Shown: positions 25,153 to 33,400 of the stretch, in pieces
Numbering within the stretch: the first letter of the stretch is position 1
How the letters are laid out: each line of letters begins with the position of its first letter
DNA from: Sedimentisphaerales bacterium
Lineage (GTDB): Bacteria; Planctomycetota; Phycisphaerae; Sedimentisphaerales; UBA12454
Direction: 5' to 3'
Assembly (NCBI GenBank): GCA_016930635.1
Contig: JAFGGI010000044.1
Coordinates: forward strand, 1-38,303
Length of the DNA: 38,303 nt
Program-made: the position numbers and the translations under genes
Notes under the pieces: model-generated
The model's database searches: none
Seen by the model: the letters and a program-made list of their open reading frames with translations, nothing else
What the model was told of the DNA's origin: nothing

Positions 25153-26103
25153 TTAAGGATGACGGCTGGATTTTACAAGTATAAAAATCTGCCTTAAAAT
25201 ACTTTTGGCAATGCGGACAGGGGTAAATCTCACAGGTACCAATTCTGCAGGGGCAAGCCTGGCAGAACCTTTAGGCGGCAAAGGGTCGCCAACAACTTGA
25301 ATAGCCTGTTTATCAGTACAGCCAAAACCTATTTTTTTAGCTGTTTTTATCATAGGCAACTTTTCCGGGTCAAAATCTATCAGATCACAGCAGATAATTT
25401 CCGCTGCTATGGGCTCGGACGAGGCAATAATCCAGCCAAGTTTTTTGGCACTTCCGCTGATAGGCCCGGGTCCTTCCATCGCAATAACACCATCAATAAT
25501 AGTCAATACGGGATTGAGTAATTTATAAATATCTATAAGCATCGTACAGAAATCATCGAATGTTGCGCCTTTTCTGTAATGCCATACCGCCTTTGCCTTT
25601 CCACTGACACAGCCGAACATATTCTTGACAGCTATGGTTGCTACAAGCTGTTGATGAGTTTTAAGCTTCGGCAGATTTATTATCTTATCCGCCTCAAGCG
25701 CAACAGAGCTTATACCTATTTTTACTCCTGAATGCTCAAGCTTGCGGCTGACCGGTTTGCGAAGCTGTCTTATCCGCACACCGAGCTTTTCCAAAGGTTC
25801 TACCATTTCAAGAGTCCTGGCACAGGTAATCATATTGGCCCATGCAGGTGAATCCGCAACAAAAGGTTTTGCGCCGGCATCAAGAAGGATTTTCGCCAAT
25901 TCGATAATCATAGCAGGATGAGTCTGGGTAGGCCAGCTTGCAGGCCTCGGTGCTATCATGTTGGGCTTTATAAGAACTTTATCCCCCCTGCTGATGAAAG
26001 TATCAATGCCGCCCTGAAGATCGAAATGTTTCTGTAACGCCCGTCGAACATTTACAGAATCGTAATTGTCACATTTCGTCAGTGAAACTTTTATCTGTGC
26101 CAT
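25153..26103 (-). CDS. DUF362 domain protein
   Basis: 316 residues from ATG at 26103. DUF362 proteins are of uncertain function and are often paired with ferredoxin domains in anaerobes; this one has no 4Fe-4S motif of its own. Family features: VLIKPNMIAPRPASWPTQTHP, FVADSPAW, INLPKLKTHQQLVATIAVKNMFGCVSG (in pieces), and ILTIIDGVIAMEGPGP-like VLTIIDGV followed by GPGPISG. The ORF could extend 36 codons further upstream, but that extension lacks family similarity and crosses the likely divergent promoter region, so I reject it. Divergent from the M20 deacylase gene. Confidence 0.82.
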   Translation of the reverse strand: MAQIKVSLTKCDNYDSVNVRRALQKHFDLQGGIDTFISRGDKVLIKPNMIAPRPASWPTQTHPAMIIELAKILLDAGAKPFVADSPAWANMITCARTLEMVEPLEKLGVRIRQLRKPVSRKLEHSGVKIGISSVALEADKIINLPKLKTHQQLVATIAVKNMFGCVSGKAKAVWHYRKGATFDDFCTMLIDIYKLLNPVLTIIDGVIAMEGPGPISGSAKKLGWIIASSEPIAAEIICCDLIDFDPEKLPMIKTAKKIGFGCTDKQAIQVVGDPLPPKGSARLAPAELVPVRFTPVRIAKSILRQIFILVKSSRHP

Positions 26104-26269
26104 TCTACAATAAAATTCTAACCTTATCTTCGCCTTATTCAAGAAATTGTTTTGAGTCTTCTTTACAGATAAAAAACTATGGTTATAATACGGAATTAAT
26201 GAATCCCGCACCTTCTGGATATCCAGGAATTAGTCGGATTTTATTAAGAAGTGAAGCGATAGTGTAATT

Positions 26270-27376
26270 ATGAAAGAGCTTTTGAAAAAACTAATCGAGG
26301 CAAAATCCACTCCGGATGTCGGTGAAGCCGATTGTGCCAACGTATTGGCCGAATTCTTTACATCGGCAGGAATAAAAGCTGATGTTGAAATCTGGGATAC
26401 TAATCGTGCAAATATAACCGCCAGGCTCAAATCCACAGGTCAAAAGCCTGCCCTTATCTTCTTAAGCCATCTCGATGTCGTGCCGGCATCTAAACGGGGC
26501 TGGAGTTCTGATGCTTTTGAAGCAACTGAAAAAGACGGCAAAATCTTCGGCAGAGGTTCATGTGATATGAAAGGCGGTATTACTGCCGCTGCAGTCGCAA
26601 TGACTGAAATTGCCAAATCCGATGCCGAACTTAAAGGCGACCTTATCTTTGCCGCCACCGCAGGTGAGGAAACTGACAGCATCGGAGTAAAAAAGCTTCT
26701 CGAATCCTTCGACTCTGCACTCTGCGGAGCAATTGTAACCGAGCCGACAGATTTTGATCTTATTACTGCTCACCGCGGGCTATTATGGCTTGAGATAATA
26801 ACAAAAGGCAAAACCGCTCATGGTTCAATGCCGCATCTTGGAATAAACGCGATAGAATCGATGCGGGCATTCCTAAATGAACTGGAAAACTATAATATAT
26901 CTGCTGATACAAACGAACTTCTCGGCAAGGCATCAATGAGTGTAAATAAAATCAAAGGCGGCTCTGCGACAAATGTCGTGCCCGACAGTTGCCGGGCGCA
27001 AATAGATATTCGTACACTGCCGCAGCAAAATCATTCTGATATAATTGAGGATATTAAAAATATTTTTTCAAGACTTGAAAAACAAGTTCCTGATTTCCAG
27101 GCTGAACTGAAAGTAATTCGTGATGTCTCTGCAATGCAGACTGACAGTAAGTGCGAATTTATTAATAGTCTTAAAAGTATATTAGAAAGAGATGAGATAA
27201 AAGCAGCCCCATTTACAACCGACGGGCCCTTTCTTGCAGAATTGAATATTCCGGTGGTTATCTTCGGACCTGGTAAAGGGCAATTATGCCATAAGCCCGA
27301 TGAATATATAGACATAGAGGACTTGCAAAAAGGAATAAACCTTTACAAGCAGATTATCCTGCACTTTTTAACCTGA
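26270..27376 (+). CDS. M20-family metallodeacylase/peptidase (ArgE/DapE-like)
   Basis: 368 residues. Co-catalytic zinc site of the M20 family: LSHLDVVP (His67, Asp69), GRGSCDMKGG (bridging Asp99), AGEE (Glu133 base, Glu134), VTEPTDF (Asp), and a C-terminal LCHKPDEY (last His). The dimerisation domain occupies roughly 170-285 (TAHGSMPHLGINAIESM, with its conserved His). Substrate within ArgE (acetylornithine), DapE (succinyl-diaminopimelate) or dipeptidase relatives cannot be fixed; no arginine or lysine genes adjoin it. ATG at 26270 has weak upstream pairing. Ends 4 bp before the convergent EF-G paralogue stop. Confidence 0.9.
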   Translation: MKELLKKLIEAKSTPDVGEADCANVLAEFFTSAGIKADVEIWDTNRANITARLKSTGQKPALIFLSHLDVVPASKRGWSSDAFEATEKDGKIFGRGSCDMKGGITAAAVAMTEIAKSDAELKGDLIFAATAGEETDSIGVKKLLESFDSALCGAIVTEPTDFDLITAHRGLLWLEIITKGKTAHGSMPHLGINAIESMRAFLNELENYNISADTNELLGKASMSVNKIKGGSATNVVPDSCRAQIDIRTLPQQNHSDIIEDIKNIFSRLEKQVPDFQAELKVIRDVSAMQTDSKCEFINSLKSILERDEIKAAPFTTDGPFLAELNIPVVIFGPGKGQLCHKPDEYIDIEDLQKGINLYKQIILHFLT

Positions 27377-27380
27377 AGAA

Positions 27381-29420
27381 TTAATCTCCTGATTCTGCCT
27401 GCTTTTCCTTTTCGTATTGAGCAACGACCTGCTGCTGAACATTAGGCGGAACAACTTCATAATGGCTCAGCGTCATAGAGTAACTGCCCTGACCACCGGT
27501 AACACTTTTAAGCTGACTGTCATAGTTTGAAATCTCAGAAAGCGGAACCTGGGCCTTTATAGCCATCATATTGCCCGGCAGCATATCCTGTCCCTGAACA
27601 CGCCCTCTCTTGCTAGACAAATCTCCTGCAATGTCACCGACATACTCAGCAGGAATAACAACTTCCATATCAACAATAGGCTCAAGAAGGCATGGTTTTG
27701 CTTTTTGTACAGCATCAGCAAAGGCGCCTTTGCCGGCAGCACGAAATGCTACTTCTTTAGAGTCAACAGGATGATGTTTGCCGTCATATATAGAAACTTT
27801 TATATCCTGCATCGGGAAGCCTGCAACAATCCCGCTTTCCATAACATCGTTAATACCTTTAACAATAGGAGCTTCGAACTGGCCGGGAATAGAACCGCCG
27901 AATATATCCCAGGTATACTGCATAGGTTCCTCAGAACCGCGAGGAGCCGGCTCAACACGCAGATATACCTCGCCAAACTGGCCTGCACCGCCCGTCTGCT
28001 TTTTATGGCGGTAGTGACCATCGGCCTTAGCGGTAATTGTCTCACGATACGGGATTTTAGGCGGTTTGGTATTTACGGAAAGTTTGAACCTTTTTTCCAT
28101 CTTTGAAAGCATAACACGTAAATGTAAATCACCAAGTCCGCTGATAATTAATTCTCTTGTCTGCCTGTCTCTGCTGACCTTGAAGCAAATATCCTCTTCA
28201 GTCAGCTTTTCCATGGCGGTACCAATCTTCTGCTCATCGCCTCTTGATGCAGGTTCCAGAGCAAGGCTGAACATAGGCGACGGAACCTTGGGCATTTCAA
28301 ATTTTCCCGCGACTTTTCCGTCATGGATAAGGTCTCCTATCAAAAGCTCATCGATTTTGGCAAGAGTTACAATATCGCCGGCAGTACCCGCATCAATTTC
28401 ATTGGTCTCAGCACCCTGGGTCTTGAGGACATGACCCGGACGAATAGATTTCTTATCCGTGTTATGCATCATCGCTGTATCACTTTTCAATGTCCCGCTG
28501 AAAATCCTCATAGAGGCATATTTCATATTCGAACGGGGATCAAAACCGATTCTAAAGACAAGACCTGCCAAAGGTCCTGCAGAATCGGGCTTAAGCTCTG
28601 TCTGCTTTTCCCCATCGATAAGCTTTGTCAGCCTGGCCTGGGTCGGAGAAGGAGCATATTCAACTATCACATCCAGCAATTCAGCCACACCTGCTCCGGT
28701 TCGTGCGTTAGTAAACAGTATCGGCACAATGGTACCTTCGACAAGTGCTTTAACAAATACAGATGCAACCTTTTGGGGAGGTATCTGCTCACCGCCAAGA
28801 TAAGCCTCCATCAGTTCATCATCAGCTTCAATAGCGCTTTCGATAAGTTCGGTATGTGCCTGTGCAGCATCCATAACCGGCGAATCGCCTGAATCAGATT
28901 TGATACAATCAATTACGCCGGACTTGTCTGCATTAGGCAAATTGGCACATCTGCACTGAGTACCAAAAGTTTGCTGAATATTCTTGATCAGTTCCGAAAA
29001 ATCGGCATTGTCCGCATCAATCTTATTAATGATAATAATTCTCGGCTTGCCGGCATCGGTAGCAGCAGCAAACAGTTTTCTGGTATTCATTTCAATCCCT
29101 GACGAGGCACTGATAACTACCGCACAGCAATCGGCAGCAGGTATCGAACTCAAGGCAGCACCCACAAAATCAGGATAGCCCGGGGTATCAATAATATTTA
29201 TGGTTTTGCCGTTATGCGTTGTATGCAAAAGTGCTGAATGTATGGAATTGCCTCTTTCCTTTTCTTCTTCATCGAAGTCGGCGACTGTGTTTTTCTCTTC
29301 AACTGTGCCTATTCTGGTTGTTTTTCCCGTCTTGTTAAGAATTACCTCGGCCAGGGTTGTTTTGCCTGACCCGCCGTGCCCAAGAAAAGCTATATTACGA
29401 ATATCATCAATACCTGCCAC
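27381..29420 (-). CDS. fusA2: Elongation factor G paralogue (EF-G2 type)
   Basis: 679 residues, all five EF-G domains. G1 is GHGGSGKT (14-21), switch I has EKERGNSI in place of canonical ERGITI, G3 DTPG (78-81), G4 NKID (132-135). Domain II-V features include LGDLHLRVML and KHHPVDSKEVAFRAAGKGAF (in pieces), and the C-terminal SYSMTLSHYEVVP. The GHGGSGKT P-loop and ERGNSI place it in the EF-G2 branch rather than the housekeeping factor. Such paralogues may have altered GTPase use or act in recycling or stress. GTG start at 29420 with AGGAG 8 nt upstream. Not in a str operon, which supports an accessory role. Confidence 0.92.
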   Translation of the reverse strand: MAGIDDIRNIAFLGHGGSGKTTLAEVILNKTGKTTRIGTVEEKNTVADFDEEEKERGNSIHSALLHTTHNGKTINIIDTPGYPDFVGAALSSIPAADCCAVVISASSGIEMNTRKLFAAATDAGKPRIIIINKIDADNADFSELIKNIQQTFGTQCRCANLPNADKSGVIDCIKSDSGDSPVMDAAQAHTELIESAIEADDELMEAYLGGEQIPPQKVASVFVKALVEGTIVPILFTNARTGAGVAELLDVIVEYAPSPTQARLTKLIDGEKQTELKPDSAGPLAGLVFRIGFDPRSNMKYASMRIFSGTLKSDTAMMHNTDKKSIRPGHVLKTQGAETNEIDAGTAGDIVTLAKIDELLIGDLIHDGKVAGKFEMPKVPSPMFSLALEPASRGDEQKIGTAMEKLTEEDICFKVSRDRQTRELIISGLGDLHLRVMLSKMEKRFKLSVNTKPPKIPYRETITAKADGHYRHKKQTGGAGQFGEVYLRVEPAPRGSEEPMQYTWDIFGGSIPGQFEAPIVKGINDVMESGIVAGFPMQDIKVSIYDGKHHPVDSKEVAFRAAGKGAFADAVQKAKPCLLEPIVDMEVVIPAEYVGDIAGDLSSKRGRVQGQDMLPGNMMAIKAQVPLSEISNYDSQLKSVTGGQGSYSMTLSHYEVVPPNVQQQVVAQYEKEKQAESGD

Positions 29421-29566
29421 TGCTAAAACTCCTGAAAAATAGTATAAAACGGATAAACTTTAACTGTCTGAAGGAGCAGATGATACAGTAAAGAATATTC
29501 TGTATCAAGAACAAAAAAAGGATGGCCTATTACAGACTCAATATGTCCGCTACTGCAGCTCTCAAA

Positions 29567-29637
29567 CTGGGGAACAAGGATTCGAACCTTGACTAAGTGG
29601 TTCAGAGCCACTCGTGCTACCGTTACACTATTCCCCA
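29567..29637 (-). tRNA. tRNA-Gln (anticodon CTG)
   Basis: 71-nt cloverleaf on the minus strand. Acceptor TGGGGAA/TTCCCCA with the weak U1-A72 pair typical of tRNA-Gln and discriminator G. The anticodon stem is AGTGG/CCACT with loop CTCTGAA, giving CTG. The T-arm is CAAGG-TTCGAAT-CCTTG. CCA is not encoded. Confidence 0.96.
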
Positions 29638-29654
29638 ATAACAGTAAGTTTCGG

Positions 29655-29683
29655 AACTTAATCCGAAATTAAGCATAAGTCAA
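29655..29683 (-). promoter_or_regulatory. Probable promoter for tRNA-Gln
   Basis: On the minus strand TTGACT (29683-29678), a 17-bp spacer, TAAGTT (29660-29655), 18 nt before the tRNA 5' end. The spacer contains a perfect inverted repeat CTTAAT/ATTAAG (29657-29673). The -35 is strong, the -10 weak. Confidence 0.5.
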
Positions 29684-30032
29684 CCGCTTTTTCGCCTCTG
29701 ACGCTATTTATCATCGGTAAATTCTGCCGGCTTGATAGAAAATATTTACTGCGAACGAAACCGTACAGCCAGGGTTAAAAACCTCATTTTGCTCTTCGGC
29801 TAACAACCATAATTCAGCAGTAGGCAATATCCGGCTATAAGGTGAATAAGCTCTCAAAAATTATAACCTGTGCATCCCGGCACGGTTATACAAATACACC
29901 ACAGCTAACAAGACCTGTTATATCTGTAATATATAATATAATAGGAAAGTCCCATAAAATTTTCAAGATATAATAGTCAATAAATATAGTGATAATAATA
30001 CTTTTTAAACGCATAGTTAACTGTGAAAAAAC

Positions 30033-30061
30033 TTGACTTTTCACGCTAAACTTGGTAAACT
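30033..30061 (+). promoter_or_regulatory. Sigma-70-type promoter upstream of the leader
   Basis: TTGACT (30033-30038), 17-bp spacer, TAAACT (30056-30061). Predicted start near 30068, about 390 nt before the start codon at 30456. Confidence 0.6.
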
Positions 30062-30067
30062 GGGAAA

Positions 30068-30282
30068 ACTTGGCAAAGACTATGTAACGTATATGCCAGT
30101 ATAGAGTTAGGGTAGTAATTCAGGATGAATGAGGTATGGTGCGAAGAGGAAGATTTTTTGTTTTGAATTTCCCCGTTTTCTATACGGGGAAAACTGCAGG
30201 GTTACGCCTGTGTTTGACAGGCTCAGTAGCTCTCCGGACAAACTTCGGCCATTCTTCTAAAATTAAAATTAAGATAAATCCA
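30068..30282 (+). promoter_or_regulatory. Structured 5' leader or small RNA (riboswitch/attenuator candidate)
   Basis: Contains a perfect 9-bp stem TTTCCCCGT/ACGGGGAAA (30168-30192, 7-nt loop), directly followed by GCCTGT-GTTTG-ACAGGC (30206-30222) enclosed by ACTG/CAGT (30193-30196, 30224-30227). A strong intrinsic terminator follows ~55 nt later. I could not match it to a known riboswitch consensus. It may be an attenuation leader for the deiminase gene or a separate sRNA that ends at the terminator. Confidence 0.5.
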
Positions 30283-30318
30283 AACCAAAGCTGTTAATAG
30301 GCTTTGGTTTTTTGTTTT
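30283..30318 (+). terminator. Intrinsic terminator in the leader region
   Basis: AACCAAAGC (30283-30291) pairs perfectly with GCTTTGGTT (30301-30309) around a 9-nt loop and is followed by TTTTGTTTTT. This is a textbook rho-independent terminator placed ~140 nt upstream of the start codon of the giant deiminase gene. Confidence 0.85.
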
Positions 30319-30455
30319 TATCTTCATGGAGGGCCCTGCTGGAAAGAATTGCAGCGGCAGTATAAGTCAACTTTGATTTCCAGGCTTAAGGATACCGTAT
30401 ACCTGTACACTGTGTGCAGCCGGGTATTAGAAAGTAATTTAGGAAGTTGCGAGTG

Positions 30456-33400
30456 ATGAAAAGATCATTAACAGCAAAAACAGTAGTCAGATTTGCAGCC
30501 TTGTGTGCAGCAATAATAATAATGCTGTCTGCTCAGATATACTCAGCCAGCATACCGCCTGATGTGCTTGAGGCAATCAAGGCAAATTATCCTGATGGAT
30601 TGCCGAAATATATAACTCCGGAAGAACAACAGTGGCTGGATGAGCATCCGGAAATCGCTTCTACTAAAACTTTGGCTATAGGGTCCCAAACAACGGCTGC
30701 CCCTTCAGGTGTTGTCTGGACGCCCGGCGAATATGAAGAGCTTGACGGTGTATTGATAGCATGGGAAAACTATACCGATGTATTGACAGATTTTGCTGTC
30801 GAGGTTTCTCAATCTGACACAAATGCAAAGGTATATGTTGTTGTAGACACTACCTCTGAACGTTCAAGTGTTACTTCTACGCTGACAAGTGCCGGGGCTA
30901 ATATGAGTAACGTTGAGTTCCTTGTCCGCACAACAGATACCGTCTGGATTTGTGACTACGGCCCAAGTTATATCTATGAGGATGGCAACCCTGCTATTAT
31001 CGACCATATTTATAACCGTCCACGTCCCTATGATGATGATTTTCCTGTCTGGCTCAGAACCAATTCTGTTCCATTTGTGCAGGATGAGCCGCTTTACGAG
31101 ATGGACCTCGAGCACGGCGGCGGCAACTATCACGTTTTCTCAAACGGCGATGCGTTTATGACCTCTTTGATACTCGATGAGAATACGGACAAAACTGAAA
31201 GCGAAATCACAGCCATTGTTGAGGACCACTATAATGTCAACTTAACCATCTACGACAGTCTAAGCAGCAGGGTCGATGCTACAGGTCATATTGATATGTG
31301 GTTTTTACCACTGGCGGATGACAAGGTAATAATATCAGAATTTCCAACAAGCCATCCAAACTCAAAGACTATTACCGACAACGCCGCTGCAGACATGGCA
31401 TCAAGGGGATACACTGTATATCGTACTCCCGCATATAACAGTAACGGCGAAAGCTCCAGCGGCGGTACACATTACACCTATACAAATGCAGGAATTATAA
31501 ATAACAAGATATTTATACCGTGGTATAACCATTCAACCGAAGATGCAGCAGCATTAGCTACATTTCAGGCAGCTATGCCTGATCACGAAATCATTCAGCT
31601 TGACTGTCGCAACGTTATCACAGCAGCCGGTGCAATTCACTGTATAATAAAACATGTTTTCGCAGCCGGTAGTACACCTCCTGAACAGGCAAGTAATCCT
31701 GACCCGACTAATGGGGCAACAGATATAAGCATAAATGCCGATGTCAGCTGGACCGCGGGGTCCGGCGCTACTTCACGTGATGTGTATTTCGGCACCACAA
31801 ATCCTCCATCATTCATACAAAATCAGACTTCAACAACTTATGACCCCGGAACATTAAGCTATAATACAACTTATTACTGGCGCATCGATGAAAAGAACAC
31901 CAATGGCACTACAACAGGTACTGTCTGGAGCTTTACTACTGAACTGCCGGACACTACACCGCCGAGTCCTGATCCGCTTGTCTGGGCATCAGTACCGGCA
32001 GCAACAGGTTCAAGTACGATTACAATGACCGCAACAATAGCTACTGATATCAGCGGCGTAGAATACTACTTCGAATGCACAACTGATACCAATGCATCCA
32101 GCGGCTGGCAGGCAAGTACAACCTATAATGCCGGCAGTCTTAACCCTTCAACTTTATATACATTCAGGGTCAAAGCTCGCGACTTGAGTCCTAATAATAA
32201 TGAAACCGGCTTCTCAAGTGAAGAATCCGCAACTACTGACAGCGGACCCCTCGAATCAGAAGATTTCGAAACAGGTCTTGGCAACTGGAGCAATGTAACC
32301 GGAGACGACTACGACTGGACTCGTGATTCAGGTGGAACACCATCATCAAGTACAGGACCTTCAAGCGGAGCAAACGGAAGCACATGGTATATGTACCTAG
32401 AGACTTCGGATGGAAGCGGCGCATATGATGAAGGCGATACAGCCTTTTTGGAAGGTCCTGACCTTAATGCAAATGCATATGATATGAATTTGAGTTTCTA
32501 CTATCATATGTACGGCTCAGAGATGGGAACGTTATACGTTGATGTCTATAACGGCAGCAGCTGGGATCTGGACATCTGGAGCATTTCCGGCCAGCAGCAC
32601 TCTTCATCAAGCGACCCTTATACTCAGGCAAACGTTGACTTAAGCTCATATTCGGGAATTATAAAAGTAAGGTTCAGAGCCGTCGCAGCAGGTGGCTATC
32701 GCGGTGATATGGCTATCGATGATATCGTAATTACCGGTTCGCCGGTTAGCGGCGTTACTGTGCCTGATGTTGTCGGCCAGACACAAGCCGATGCTAATAC
32801 AGCTATAATCTCAGCCGGTCTTGTCGTGGGAACAATAACTACTCAATGCAATGATACCATTCCTGCCGGCCAGGTAATAAGTCAGGACCCGAATGCTGGA
32901 AGTTCTGCATCCAGCGGTTCTGCCGTTGACCTTGTAGTATCAACCGGCCAGCCAAGCGTGCCTGATGTAATAGGTATGAACGAGGCTTCTGCGACAGCAG
33001 CGATTAACGCAGTTGCCGATATAAGTTATGGTTCAAGTACTTACGAATCCAGTGAGACGGTTCCTGCCGGCGATGTTATAAGTCAGTCAGCACTCGGCAC
33101 AGTTCCCTGCGGCACAGTAGTTGACCTGGTAGTTTCAACAGGTCCATGTACAGTTGATATACCCGATATGACTGGTTGGTCTGGGTGGGAAGTACAGCAA
33201 TGGCTACTTTCTCATCCAGAAATATCATATGGTATAACAACTGTTCAGTGCAGCGATACTATGCCTGCAGATCATGTAATAAGCCAGTCTGCCATCGGCA
33301 CAGTCCCCTGCGGCACAGTACTTGACTTTGCAATGTCCACCGGTCAGCCAAGTGTTCCTGATGTAACAGGTATGGACGAGGCTTCTGCAATAGCAGCAAT

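Larger units (their letters stand above)
29638..30455. other. Gene-free interval with tRNA promoter, promoter, structured leader and terminator
   Basis: 818 bp with no credible ORF. It contains the tRNA-Gln promoter, a hairpin at 29863-29889 (ATAACC-TGTGC / GCAC-GGTTAT, one bulge), a rightward promoter near 30033, a structured leader and an intrinsic terminator ending near 30318, then ~130 bp before the start of the first giant deiminase gene. The stretch 29900-30030 is very AT-rich and shows nothing else. Confidence 0.7.

Noticed and set aside
26104-26211. 36-codon N-terminal extension of the DUF362 protein
   Set aside because: The extension resembles no part of the family and runs through the divergent promoter region; ATG at 26103 begins the conserved MAQIKVSLTKC.
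29423-29638. Minus-strand ORF across the tRNA-Gln gene
   Set aside because: It overlaps the complete tRNA-Gln cloverleaf and has no protein features.
30068-30282. Assignment of the leader to a known riboswitch class
   Set aside because: No conserved core of the classes I know could be matched, so it is left as an unassigned structured leader.
29567-30455. tRNA-Gln as an integration site bringing in the giant deiminase genes
   Set aside because: Its 3' end faces the EF-G side, not the deiminase side, and I see no duplicated tRNA tail.
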